Shown piece by piece: positions 34,215 to 46,436 of a DNA stretch of 64,000 nt; the first letter of the stretch is position 1, and each line of letters opens with the position of its first letter. The notes under the pieces were generated by a model, which was not told where the DNA came from, searched no databases, and was given only the letters and a program-made list of their open reading frames with translations. The stretch is from Buddleja alternifolia. Its lineage: Eukaryota > Streptophyta > Magnoliopsida > Lamiales > Scrophulariaceae. A program made the position numbers and the translations under genes. The stretch spans positions 29,356,199-29,420,198 of the forward strand of contig CM033405.1 in the NCBI GenBank assembly GCA_019426215.1, given 5' to 3'.

Positions 34215-35281
34215 TCAATATGAACCATAATAAAAAAATTATTGACCGAGTTTGTCAGGTCAGGCATCCCCTTGGTTTAAAAAAAAGTTTCAGCATATGG
34301 GCAATAAAGTAATTTACTATAGTCACAGGTGGCAATGGTCATGAAAGATTACAATAATCTGAGTCAGACAAGACAGTACTTAATCCATTGAATATCCCTC
34401 ACCCACTTTCAAAGAAACCTCACAAACAATTGGAAAGAGACCCCCCCTCACCCCCCCCCCCCCTCTCTCTCTCTCCAAGGACTCTCCCAATATATAGGAT
34501 TTAGAATTTCCAGAAAGATAACTAAACATTTAATTTAAGTTTTCCTTCTTTTTGTAAAAGCTTCAATTCATTGACATCTTTCAATAAGTGTATGCAATTA
34601 CATACACACTCTTACCTCTAGATTTTGAATTTTTTTATCATACATGTGAATTGTTGTATGTAATTGCATGAGAATAAAAAAAAGATTCTCATTTCAATCG
34701 GAGAATTTCAGCGGTTACGAGTTCCGAGTTTTGCAGCATCATTAATCAGGTTTGATTGGTGATTTATTCTTTCGCGATCTTTAATTTTCTATTTTCTTGC
34801 ATGTTGAATTTTGATTCTGTTTCTTGAATTTTGAGTATATGCTGTGAATTAATTTTATCTTAACGACGCTTTTTTTTTGTTTTTTTTGCCTTTTTATGTT
34901 TTGTTAGTTTTGTTTATGGAAATTAAATAATTGTATCGAATAATTATTCCAGACAATAATGGCAAGATTGTTAGTTGGTTCACTTAATGTTCTATTACGG
35001 GTACAATTTTTTTAATGTGCAACTTGATCTTAAAATACAGATTGATTCTTTATTGAGTGGCGTTAATAGAAGAATTAAAAGTTTGTTTGGACTTTTTCTG
35101 CTAAAGTGGGAATTCTTTTGTCTTCAATATATGCCAAATCCATTAAAATTTACCATTTTTTTTTACTGCAGCTTGTTTTCAGCATCGGGCTCGATCAAGA
35201 ATTGCTGAATTTGAGCCACTTTTGAGTAGAATTGAGGTGTATCTTAAATCACTGCAGCTTTAGTAGAGTTGTGTATTGGAA
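34215..35281 (+). promoter_or_regulatory. Upstream and 5'UTR region of the AFG1-like gene
   Basis: A poly-C/CT tract lies at about 34440-34480. A leader exon ends at attaatcag|gtttga (34749/34750), and an acceptor ctgcag precedes 35172, so a 5'UTR intron of about 420 nt is likely. A second ctgcag at 35252-35257 is an alternative. The transcription start is not visible. The open frame at 34975-35208 lies in this leader intron and is not a gene. Confidence 0.5.
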
Positions 35282-38200
35282 ATGAGAACATTTATTCGGG
35301 CTATAAGGCAATCTAGGTCAGCTTTTTGGTGTAGAGGCAACTTTGTGTATGACGGATCAGCAAAAAGAAGAGATATTTGGTTCTATACGAATCAACGCTC
35401 CTTATACAGCCTATCCAGCAATGGAGATATTTGTCGGTGTAGACATCCGTTGTATATGATTCACAGAGCTATGTCAGCTGATGCAGCTAAAGTTACCAAT
35501 GGAGGTTATATTATCGTTTTGAATTTTTCCAATTTAAAAAGTTGAAATTCGTTTGTGTGACTAAAGATTTCGCATTTTCACTTTGATTAATTTAATGGCA
35601 GTTCTAAATGGGGGTGGACCTCTGATGGAATATGAACGAAGGATTGCTTCTGGTGAACTTGTGGATGGAGATGCTTGTCAGGTATGCTAGTTGTTTTATA
35701 CTTGGATGTAAGTTTTGTTGATTATACAGTTGATTTAAATTGCTAGAAATAAATTTCTCACTATCATAAATGAAAATACTATCATTTTTTACCTTCAGAT
35801 TTTATAACATTGAATTTATTAAAAAAAAAAAAAAACTCAGGTAGAATCAAATTGGTCATTATGGTCAGCAAGAATAACTGGAAATCACAATCATATCTCA
35901 ATCAACTGATATTATACTTAATTAGACAGAATTGATAGGCCATGCAATTAGCTTGCTTATGGTATTTGTTTGTAGTTTAAAAATCAGTGTCTTGTGTTGC
36001 TTATTTTCTCTTCTAAAAGGATATGGTAATTATGACTTTGCAGCTAGGTACGTTGGGGGAGCTTCAAAGACTGTATGATGAGCTTGTTGAGAATGCAGAA
36101 TCTTGCAAGCTGGATAGATATGCTACTTCTGAGAAAGCTGGGAGGTAAATATTAATCAGAAGCTTGAGATAGTTATATGGAAAAAATACAAAAAATATGG
36201 AGAAGAATAGAGCGAGGAAGTATTGGTGGAAGTTCTATTTTTCTCGAATTGTTGTATATTTTGATTTAGTAAAGTTGACTTAGAATAATTCTTTATAAAA
36301 ACTTTTGGGCCTAATTGGATGAAAAAATAGAGCAAAATATTTTTTAGTGATAAGAAAAGTGGTGTTAAAACTTAAAAGTGCGTTTGGGTGGGTTATTTTT
36401 CAGAGAACAACATGTAATGATTAGGATTGATGTGATTTTTCTTTTGTGAGAAATTTGTTTATATAGGGTGTTTAGATGTCTTTTCATAAACGTATTTTAG
36501 TCAAAGTCATCAATTAGACAGCAAAAAATAATCAAAATGGATATTATTTCGCACGTTGCGTTATTCGGCGTTCAAAAATAGCCGGATGAAGCCCTTTTAA
36601 TTATTGGGTGAATTGTCGAATCATGAACAATAGAAATCTATTTTCTCTCTTTTTGCAAGAATTTTTTCAAAAATTTGCTAGTTATTCCAAATCTTGCAAA
36701 GTATAATCAGAAATTTTGAGATTAATGCTTTACGGAAATTGATATGCATGTCATCCAACTGCGTTTTTAAGAGAATTTTCATTGAAAATGGTTTTTCCAG
36801 GGATGAACATGCCGTCCAATTAGGGCCTTTGTTGTTCTCTTCTTACATATCATTGTTTAAACATTTTTGCATATGTGCAGGAGTAGGTGGCTTTGGTCCC
36901 GTTTCATACCCCAAAATTCATTTGCGCCCGTAAAAGGACTTTATCTTTATGGAGGAGTGGGCACTGGCAAGACTATGTTGATGGACTTGTTTTTTGATCA
37001 ATTGTAAGAATCAAACTGCAATTAACCTTTTGCAATATTGTAATTGGCTTCATATGATCTGTGTATCATAATTTGCTTCTGATATGGCTTTTACGTTCCA
37101 GACCTTACAACTGGAGGAAGAAGAGGATACATTTCCATGACTTCATGCTAAATGTTCACAGCCGTTTGCAAGTATGAATGCTCTTCTAATGTCCTCTCTT
37201 GCAATTTTTTAGTAGATTGTTCTGAAAGTATACTGAATTTGCATTACATTTACCAGCTATAGAAAGATTATCTTTCAGTCGCTACCTGATTTAGTTTTTC
37301 ATTAATTTTCAGCTCTTTTTGAAGATGATGTCTCTCTTATGTAGTGTTTTTTCATGAAGAAAAATAAAAGATTAAGAGTTTGGAGTCTCACTTGAAAGCT
37401 CGAAAAGATAATGAAGAACAACAATATGAATAGGATGAGCTTGCACATTGTAGTTTTTATTTTTTATTTCTTAAAACTTTTTAATTTGTTTGATCTTGCA
37501 AATAGATTATGCTGTGTTAACATCTTGAACGAATAGCATCGTTGCAGAGTATCCATGCTTTCAGAGAATGCCAAAACAATTAGTAGTCAAACAATAATGG
37601 AGCAGAAAATACATATATGATTATACATGTTTACATTGTGAAGTAATCAAATAATGTATAAGACAATATTTTAATTGATAGACAGCATTTTGGAAAAATG
37701 AGAGAGTAGTTAGAAAAATAGCCATATTATCTAATTTCTACTGAATTTGTTATTGTGTCTTCTATCTAAGAAATGCGAAAGTTCTAGTTAACATTTTAGC
37801 TTAAAAAGATAGTGTAAATGTGTAATAGATTTTCTTCTTCCCATTTTTCAAGTAAGAACTTTTAGTTGACATTTTCAATGAAAAGAGAGTATTTAAGTGA
37901 GCTCTGCATAGAATTATGTTTTATTTTGAGAAAATAGCAATTATTTGGAACCAAGGCGTAAATCTTTGTAAAAAATCAGGGAGTAATAAATTTATCCCTA
38001 TAAACTATTGTCAAAGTAATTCTTGCTTGCTTTAACCATGTATATGTGTAATGTTATCTGATTATGATGAAAACTTCAACAATTTAATTGCAGAAGCACA
38101 AGGGTGTGGCAGATCCTTTAGAAGTTGTTGCTGGAGAGCTATCTGATGAAGCTATATTGTTGTGTCTTGATGAGTTTATGGTACATCAGATCATAATATT

Positions 38201-41200
38201 ACCCCCCCTTTTTTTCTTTTTGTGGAGTGAGCCAATTTAATCTTTCTGCTCAGCCCATTTGTCATTCACTACTAATACATTATATGTTGCCGGTAGTTAA
38301 TTTTTTCTCGTTTCTTCCTTTAGGTGACTGATGTAGCTGATGCATTAATCCTGAATCGTCTATTTGGACATTTATTTAGCAATGGAGCTGTAAGTATTTT
38401 AACAATTGCCCATGAACTGATTCATGGCATGCTAAGCAGTATAGTAACTAGTAATTTGTGTGCTACATGAATAGATTCTTGTTTCTACTTCAAACCGAGC
38501 TCCGGATAAACTTTACGAAGGGGGACTACAAAGGGATCTCTTTCTTCCATTTATTGCCACTTTGAAGGTACGTGTATCAGTATATCATCATGATTACTAG
38601 CAATTCTAGCAAGAGGCTACATGTGAAGCTTCTGGTCGTTACATGGGTATAGGAATGGAAGAGTTTCTTAATTCAAATCCTTAGCTCCTAAATTCCTTCA
38701 GATGCAACCTTATCCACATTGCCATCTGTTCTAAAATTATATGAACTTCTAATTTTTGCAGTCTGAATAACAACTATATTTCCTTTGTGAAGTTATGAGT
38801 AATGGTTGTTTTTTTTATATTTATATGAGTAGGAAAGATGCATTGTTCATGAAATCGGTTCATCTGTGGACTATCGAAAAATGACATCGGTACAGTTTCC
38901 AAGATATCTTATTTTCCTATGTTCATATATGCAAAGTAATTATGTTTTTTTTTTGTAATAAGCATATGATTGGTTTTACCTGAATTTCAGGCAGAGCAAG
39001 GTTTCTACTTTGTTGGCAAACATTTGTCGGCCCTTCTTAAGCAAAAATTTCAACAATTAATAGGGGAAGATGTAGCTGTTCCACAAGAGGTGGAAGTCGT
39101 TATGGGGAGAAAATTACAGGTATACCAATATCTCTATTTCAATGATTAGCTTATGTAATAATGCAATACATGAAATAGGTCTACATTTGGATTGACATGT
39201 AATGTTTTTTCCTGCCTCATCAATTTTTGTTACTCCTTAGGTTCCTTTGGGTGCAAACGGATGTGCTTATTTTCCTTTTGAGGAACTTTGTGATCGGCCT
39301 CTCGGAGCTGCAGATTATTTTGGGTTATTCAGTAAGTCATGTTTAAGCTTGATATTTCTTTTGTCGGTTCAATAGAATAGGATTAACTTTTTAAGGGCGT
39401 TAGATGTAGTTGATTCTAAGCAAATCTTTGAATTGTCTAGTCCAATTTGGTGATATATGTCAAGCATATAAAATGTGTCCTTAAATATACACTTGGATAC
39501 GAATCATATTCGCTTGAGGTGAAACTTTGATGTGAAAGAAACACAAATTGAAATAGAGGATTCAGAGCAATTTACACGTAACTTAGACACATGTTACTAT
39601 GATATATTTAATTTCCTTCTTTTTTAGCAGAGAAATTTCATACGTTGGCTTTGGATGGTGTGCCAATTTTTGGGCTCTCGAATAGGAGTGCTGCATATCG
39701 ATTTGTCACTTTAATTGATGTTAGTCCTTCATACTTCTTAAATTCTTGCCTTGTTCTGATTGAAAAAAGGTTGAGTAAAGCATATATTCGTATCTTTTGG
39801 GGTTCTACAATATGCTAATGTCCATAGAACTTCCTCTGGTTTCATGCTTCCTCTGACCGAAAACTAGATTAGTCAGGGGGTTTTAGATGAGACGAGAGTT
39901 GAAAAAGTGAAAGTTTTGGGTGTCTTTACACACTGCTCTCCAACGGTTGGGATGGTTGAGATGATTGAGAGAGTGATTCTTTTAATCATTTAATCACAAC
40001 CATTTGGTATGGTGCGCCCATGTGAGTCCATTTCATGCATGATCGCGATTGTCTCAGCAATCTCTGTAGCTCCTAATAACGACTCATGGGGAGGCTAGTG
40101 GCATAACATGAGCGCATATTTTCTAAAAAAAATTATTATCTACCCACTCCTCATGTTATGGTCAATTACCAAAAACCACCTAACCTTTTCATAATTACAT
40201 AAAGTCCCCTTCATATTAAGGCATTCTTACCAAAAGAAGTTGGCTTGAGTAGAAAGGGCTCTGGTTGCTTAAGCAAGAGGTCTTGTGTTTGAGCCCTTGT
40301 GGATGCAAAACACTTCCTTGGGAGAGGTCCCCACAATTGTGCCTGACAGTACCTCGGGAGATTAACCTTGAGCCTCTGGGCTAGAGGACACCTTGGGAAA
40401 CTAAAAAAATAAAATAAAAAAAATATTAAGGCATTCTTACAATTATTCCTCCTGTGTATTTATTTATTTTTTAAAATAAATTTATCCCTTGTAAACCTTA
40501 CAAATAGACCCCTTGATGGGGTCTCGTTTTAATTTTACCAAAAATTAGGGAATTTTGGTAATTAGCACTAAAGTGAGTGGGTGTGCATGTAATTCACCCT
40601 TATTTGAAAAAAATAAAATTACATTTTAGCAAATTGAGTTTTATTTTGAGGGAGTGTGTCATAAATAACTGCATCATGGGATTTTAAATTTTATTTTCTA
40701 CATAAATCTTGTTTTATTTTCCAAAAGAGTCATAAGTGACATTATACTCTTATCGCATGTATAGGTTATGTATGAGAACAGAGCTAGATTATTGTGCACA
40801 GCTGAGGGGACTCCATTCGAACTTCTTGACCGGATCGTGACAATAGCTGATGCTCAGCATATGGCACCTCGAACCTCTTCAAGATCAAGGAAATCCGATG
40901 ACTCCGACATTTGCGTGGACAACGAATTAGGTTTTGCAAAAGACCGCACCATTAGTAGGTAAACGGTTTTATTTTATTTTAATCGAAGAAAAATGAGGCC
41001 TAATTTTACACATTACACATAAGAAAGTGATTTAACGACCTCGTTAATTCGTTTTTCAAGTCAAGTTGACTTCTGTTGATCAAATTATGATCGTCCAGTT
41101 AATTTTTTTGTATTTTTTGTGTCTGTTATGAATATATATTTCCATTATTTCTAACCCCAAAAATTCGCAAAGTCTACAAAGTATCCTGTGTCAAAAATGG

Positions 41201-41888
41201 GTTGTTCGTGTGCGTGTGTGTTTTTGGCGGGGTTGGGGAGGGGCTGGAGAGTCCTGGAAGATCAGCGCCCTACATAAGATTAGTCCACATGTGGGGCCAG
41301 TAGACATCTCCTAGTCCTGATGTATAGGACACGAGATACAGATCAGTCTTGTCTTTACATTTTCTTTTCTTTTCCGTCTCACTTTTTCACAGTCAAGATA
41401 CAATATCATATGTTATAGAATGAAATCATATTCCGATCGCATGAAATGTCCTATGGTTAGTTTTTATTATGTGAGGAGTCGATACCTCCAGATAGAGTCA
41501 AGAATTTCCAAGTATTCGCGTACCTAGAATTCTCAATTGCTCCTTTTCATCTAGTAAGAAGTTGAGTTTGTAGGATTCCAATTTCTAATAGGAAGGAGGG
41601 TATTTTTCACATTAAACGATACAAATGATGTCGTATCAGTGATGAAATTCATATTGAGTTGACGTGTTATGAATTGTTTGGTGTAGAAAAGTCGATAAAG
41701 CAAGTATTTCTTACCTTGGTGCTTTAGACATTTGAGATTTAAACATGGATTTTCCTTCTTTTTTTTTTTTTTTACGCAGGTTAACAGAGATGAATAGCAA
41801 AGAGTACTTAGAGCAACATGCCGAAATGTTGGCACAGAAACAGCATTTATTGTCAGAAAATCGCAACGAAAAAGCCGTAGAGTCTTAG
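35282..41888 (+). CDS. AFG1-like ATPase (AFG1/LACE1 family), mitochondrial
   Basis: Fourteen GT-AG exons: 35282-35504, 35602-35681, 36044-36144, 36881-37003, 37102-37171, 38094-38180, 38324-38389, 38475-38567, 38833-38889, 38991-39119, 39241-39331, 39631-39719 (or from 39628), 40765-40958 and 41780-41888. They join to 1,512 nt, giving 503 residues. The Arg/Ser-rich N-terminus (MRTFIRAIRQSRSAFWCRG) fits a mitochondrial presequence. Walker A is GGVGTGKT (159-166); Walker B is LLCLDE (221-226), followed by FMVTDVADA. STSNRAPDKLYEGGLQRDLF carries the conserved arginines after it. AFG1 is an AAA-type ATPase that aids degradation of respiratory-chain subunits. The start is the first ATG after the leader acceptor. 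Intron 3 holds a MITE, intron 12 a SINE within a TIR element. The 3' end is partly duplicated downstream. Confidence 0.93.
36307..36837. mobile_element. MITE with gggcctaattgg ends in AFG1 intron 3
   Basis: The left end gggcctaattggatg and the reverse complement of the right end (ggccctaattggacgg) are inverted repeats of about 15 bp. The flanks are ttt on both sides (36304-36306, 36838-36840). A 3-bp duplication with a GGGCC-type end suggests PIF/Harbinger, but ttt is weak evidence in AT-rich DNA. The right end is 43 bp from the next exon, so the acceptor region borders the element. Confidence 0.55.
40137..40599. mobile_element. Degenerate TIR element in AFG1 intron 12, split by a SINE
   Basis: The left part (acccactcctcatgttatgg, then caattaccaaaa) and the reverse complement of the right part (gggtgaattacatgcacacc, then ctaattaccaaaa) are imperfect inverted repeats. 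The right terminal phrase attacatgcacaccc matches the element at 16770-17020. A SINE interrupts it at 40231-40422, so this element is older than the SINE. Confidence 0.45.
40213..40440 (+). mobile_element. tRNA-derived SINE, family B, with perfect 18-bp target duplication
   Basis: The body is 40231-40422. It has a tRNA-like head (gagtagaaagggctctgg near the A box; gtgtttgagccc as a B-box-like motif near 40286), a tRNA-unrelated part ending cttgggaaact, and an A-rich tail. The exact 18-bp direct repeat atattaaggcattcttac flanks it at 40213-40230 and 40423-40440, so the insertion is recent. It is unrelated in its body to the family A SINEs. Confidence 0.88.
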
Positions 41889-42230
41889 TTTAAAGGAATT
41901 ATAGGTATTTTTCGGAGTTGTCTGTATAATTTGTCCAATCACATACCAGAATGTCTAGAGAAGCTGGTAATAAATTTTTGGCTGGTAAGAGGGGAAATAA
42001 AAAGCTGGATCAATAAGTGATCTTTGCAATCAATTACAAAAACATATGTGAAACGGAGAGATGGAAGATTCCGTTTGGGAAGATTCAAGGGTTTAAACTC
42101 TTTTAATATGCTTTACCATTAATATCTATAGGTCCATCAGGTATAATTTTAACAGTAAAAAGTGCTAGAATTTATATTTATATTTGGAACTGTTAACGAC
42201 AATCCGGATACTGCAAGTTCAAGCTTGAGC
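41306..42230 (+). repeat. Source copy of the AFG1 3'-end duplication
   Basis: It covers the end of AFG1 intron 13, the last coding exon (41780-41888), the 3'UTR and flank. It is homologous in the same orientation to 44911-45810: shared phrases include atctcctagtc, gagtttgtagg, cgagattta/tgagattta, gagatgaatag, aataagtgatctttgcaatca and ttaatatctatag. The distance between copies is about 3.6 kb. Confidence 0.75.
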
Positions 42231-42970
42231 CGAATGTTAAGGCTTGAATACAGATTCAATTAACAGAACGTAAATGAGGATAGGCTCATCTTGAAGTAAG
42301 CTTAAGTTCCTCTATATATATATAGAGAGAATAGACTCATCTTGAAGAAGCTTAAGTTCCTATAAATAATAGGGCAAAATACATAGAATGCCCTTGATAT
42401 CGCCTGTGTCGCATATAAGTCTCTGAAACTAGAGGCGGAGCCACGGGGCACCGGGGGAGCTGGTAAACTTTGAGAAAATAAAATTTTTGCCTTTCAAACT
42501 TTTGACATTTGAAGTTTTGACCCCTTTTTTGGTGTTCAGGAAAAAAAAAAACATGTGAATTCTTTTTAGTACATAGGAAAAAAAACTAAGACATATGAAT
42601 TCTTTTAAAATTTTAAAGAATATAAAATAAGGTTTAAAATTTTCTATTTTTCCTTTTCTTTTCTTTTTTTCAAAATTTTAATAAATATTTTTTCTTTTTT
42701 CATGTCGAATGAGGGGTAATTTTGGCCTTTGAAATTTCAGATGTTTTAAGGATCTTTTTATATTTTCCGTTTTGTTATAATCAAGTGAAAAAATGTCACT
42801 TCACAAATCTTGTTAGAGTTTCTCAAATTTCGTTAAATCGAGGCGAGAACTTTAATTATGCATAAAATAGGGATGCATCTATATTTTGGCCTAACTTCAG
42901 AGAATATGTAGTTATCATTTTATTATTCATATTCTGTTATTGAGAAGAAGAAAACAAAATGCTCATTTTG
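42231..42970. other. Intergenic DNA with hAT-end-like fragment
   Basis: No gene. The phrase gaggcggagccacgggg at 42431-42447 resembles the ends of the hAT-like MITE at 880-1272 (cggagccag) but no partner end was found, so it may be a solo fragment. A short local repeat (agactcatcttgaag / aggctcatcttgaag, 42280-42350) is also present. Confidence 0.4.
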
Positions 42971-44811
42971 ATTTGAAATCTGGTGATGACATATAAAAAT
43001 CATGTTCTCAACCATGTGAATAAAAGTATCGATACAGTAATACAAATGAAAATTCTTACCCATACTCGGCTTGGGATTCAATTATCTACACCAAAATACA
43101 ACAAAAAATAATAAAAAATATTTGAATTGTTTTCAACTTTTTATATTGAATATACATTTATTATTATGCATTGGTGTAGATCTCTGGGTCCCACTACATG
43201 TAGTGCAGTTAAGAATTTTCCGACTTGGGATGGTAATTTCATTATTCTTTCACTCATTGTCTTCGCCCCTTCGATGCCGCACCCAACGTGATGCTGTTTT
43301 TTTTTCTTTTTTTATTAATTCTCTTATTCATTTTTCACTTGTTTTGTTTTGATTCTTTTTCTTGTCTCTTGTCTCGAAAAATTGATAAATCCTTTTCTTC
43401 CTACTCATGTATATTTGTATATTATATTTTGAATAATACTAAGCTCTTTCATATTTGTTATAATTATTTTATTAGTATAAATATTAAATAATTTAAGTTG
43501 AGAGCAATTTTAATTAAAATATGATTCAATCAATCCTACTTGAATCACTCGATTTAAAGACGTAATTGTTTGATTTTGTGTTAATATTCGTCTACTCGTA
43601 CGTGTTGTGTTGGGTTGAATTTTTGATATTAATCCGCTTGAATTTTCAATTTCAAGAAAAAATTCTTAAATTTTAAACCACCAAATCGAAAAAGAAATAA
43701 AAAGTAAGAAATGTAAAAAGAATTTAGAAAAGACTAAAAGAAAATTCGAAATGAAAGTGCTCGAAATCCTACCTTGTGCACTCGTAACTAATACAAATAT
43801 AGATAAGCAGTACAAAAAGCTTTATTGAAATTTCAAAACAAACTAAACAAAAAAAAACCTAAACAAAAAATTGAAAAGAAAATAAAATAAGAGAATGAAT
43901 TTAGAAAAAAAAATTGGTAAACAAATTAAAAAATAAAAACAAGTGAAAAAGGAACGAGAGAATTAAAACAACAACAATATAATACAATAATGGGGAGGGT
44001 AACAGGTCTCACTCTCTGCCACCGCACCCATATATTGTCTCTTTTCATCAGAGAAGTCATGTTGCTCATGCATCAATCATCTGATTATTTATCAATAATT
44101 GATCAAGATGATACCGAATCGTTTATACATAATATATATATATATATATATATATAAAGTGGGATTAAAATTCAAAAAGACATATCCTACGAAACTAATG
44201 CTTGATTTTTCAATCTAAGATCGAAGTCCCTTGCTCTGTAATCGGTTCGAAACTCAAAACTAATAATTGCAATTTTACAATGATGCACAACCAACCCTGT
44301 CTATTAACTAAGTTACAATCATTTGGGAACAATCTTGCACGTCTAAAGCATTTGTCTTGCCTTGAGTATTTACTTAATTAATTATTTTATTAAGATGAAA
44401 ATAGGGTATTTTTATTGTATTATAAATTAATTTTCTCTTCACCTATTTTTAATTCTTTTGTATTCTAGTAGAATCATGAACAAAGGATAATTAAAATGAA
44501 AATTCTAAAAAATTTTGTTGCACAAGGAAACGAAACCACCATCCCAAGTCGGAAAATTCTTACCTACACGACTACACCTGGTGTGGGACCCACCAAGACA
44601 CAACAACAACAACAACAACAACAAACGTTTATTCAATATAAAAAGTTAAAAACATTTTAAACATTTTTTATTATTTTTTGTTGTGTCTTGGTGTAGGTAA
44701 TTGGGTCTCACACCGGATGTAGGCAAAAATTTTCTTTTGTATTACTGTATTGATACTTGTGTTCACATGGTTGAGAGCATGATTTTTATGTGTAATCACC
44801 AGATTTCAAAT
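42971..44811. mobile_element. Fold-back element with arms of about 275 bp
   Basis: The left arm 42971-43240 and right arm 44531-44811 are inverted repeats. Shared phrases are tttgaaatctggtgat, aaaatcatg(t/c)tctcaacca, cagtaatacaaa, aacaaaaaataataaaaaat and gaattttccgacttgggatgg. Each arm contains its own smaller inverted repeat (ttcttacc...acacca / ggtgtag...aagaattt), so a small MITE is nested in both arms and was probably present before the arms formed. The 1.3-kb centre is AT-rich and non-coding, with a TA tract near 44132-44156 and a CAA microsatellite inside the right arm near 44601-44623. Confidence 0.7.
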
Positions 44812-44910
44812 AGATGCGGTTCACATGATTTTTATATGTAATCCATCAAGGCCGGGTAAAACCTCATCCGAATTTTGACTGGATGCGGTTTAAATACAGG
44901 AAGAGGTTGG

Positions 44911-45810
44911 ATCTCCTAGTCGACCCTGAAGTATGACTTGTCCAAATATGCGAGACACAAGTGACAAACCAGCCGTGTCTCAATCTTACTCTTTGACACT
45001 CCAGTTTACACATTCAATTACCCCAAAAAAAATAAAATGTTTACACATGCAAGGTACAATGTTACATATTATCTTGGTTATTAGTCTTTATGATGCGAGG
45101 ACTCGAGAATTTCTATGCTAATTGCTAAGTGTATGTCTACCAAGAGTGAAGTGGTCTTTTTCATCAGTAAGAACTAAGAATTCGAGTTTGTAGGTTTTCA
45201 ATTTGTAATAGGGAAATACTTAATTACACTGAGTATTTTAATTTCAGGTATGGTGTAACGAAATTCATACTGTGTTCTCATATTCTGAGTCGATTGGTGT
45301 AGATATAAACACGTATTTTTCTTACTCGGTGCTTAAACATCGAGATTTAATTGAACAGGGGAGTTTCCTTGTTTTGGTGCATGTTAAATGAGATGAATAG
45401 TAATAAGTGATCTTTGCAATCAAGTAAAAAAAATTCATATATGAAACCACACAAAATCTTCTATTGCAAAATGGTGTTGCATCTCGAATCATGTCTGCGC
45501 AACAAGTGTAAATAATTCATATTAAATTTATATTTAAGGAAATATTTTATACATATGTCATTCATATGTGAAGTGCAATAGGAAATTGCAACAACATTGT
45601 TGCAGAAGATCCGAACTTGAAAGGGGGAGATAGAAGATTCCATTTGGAATGATTCAAGGATTTAAACTCTTTTAAAATGGTTTAACATTAATATCTATAG
45701 GGCCACCACATAAAATTTTAATTGTAAAAAATTCTAGAAATTATATTTATATATCTGGGACTTTAAATTAACTTATGCTGATTCGGAGCCAGCAAGCTCA
45801 ACTTAAAATT
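44911..45810 (+). pseudogene. Decayed duplicate of the AFG1 3' end
   Basis: A direct copy of 41306-42230. Compared with the source it lacks about 214 bp (41798-42011), including nearly all of the last coding exon and the proximal 3'UTR, so gagatgaatag joins directly to taataagtgatct. The intron acceptor gcag is changed to gcat. The remaining exon scrap has no open frame. It diverges by many substitutions and small indels, so the duplication is old. It cannot make protein. Confidence 0.72.
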
Positions 45811-45853
45811 TTGGGAAAATTACACACATACCTTCTTGTGTGATATTGAATAC

Positions 45854-46425
45854 TAGGGATGACAATGGGGCGGGTATGAAGCGGGTTTGGCAAAACATGC
45901 TACCCACCCCGCCCCGCCCCGCCCCGCCAAATACCCAGGGGTTCGGGTTTTATCCGTTAAATCCAAAAGAGTCATGAAAATTTATTAATTAATCCAACCT
46001 GCAATCATCCGATCCGAATCCGAATAATCCAACAACTAATAAACTTACAACATAGACAAACATCATGAAAATCCACACAAATAATAATTAAATTAGTAAT
46101 AAGAAAAGAATTTTTGTCTCTTTATGAGACTTTTCAACTTCACATCTTCACTAATCAATTTTGGTTAACAAATAAAATTTAATAAAAGAATAAAAAAATT
46201 AAGTTATGTAAACTTAAGTTATGTTGAAGATATTAAATAAAAATTAAAAATTTATTTATTAGAATAATATTAGGAGAGCTGGTTATGGGGCGAGTTGCAC
46301 CATACCCTGTCGGGTCATAAATTTAATAATCATAGCTCGCCCCATAACCCATTTTGTGTACCCAAACCTGCCCCACCGAGATGGGTTCGGGGAGAATACA
46401 CAACTAACCATGCCCCATTGCCATT
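45854..46425. mobile_element. Non-autonomous element with 'gacaatggggcgggt' end and 11-bp direct repeats
   Basis: The direct repeat atattgaatac lies at 45843-45853 and 46426-46436. The left end (tagggatgacaatggggcgg) and the reverse complement of the right end (aatggcaatggggcatgg) are inverted repeats. Subterminal parts are GC-rich (cccgccccgcc near 45908-45928), and the centre is AT-rich. The element is hAT-like in layout; the true duplication may be 8 bp with 3 bp of chance extension. Confidence 0.78.
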
Positions 46426-46436
46426 ATATTGAATAC

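Noticed and set aside
40231..40422. Possible tRNA gene
   Set aside because: The tRNA-like head has no intact cloverleaf and is followed by an unrelated body, an A-rich tail and an 18-bp target duplication, so it is a SINE.
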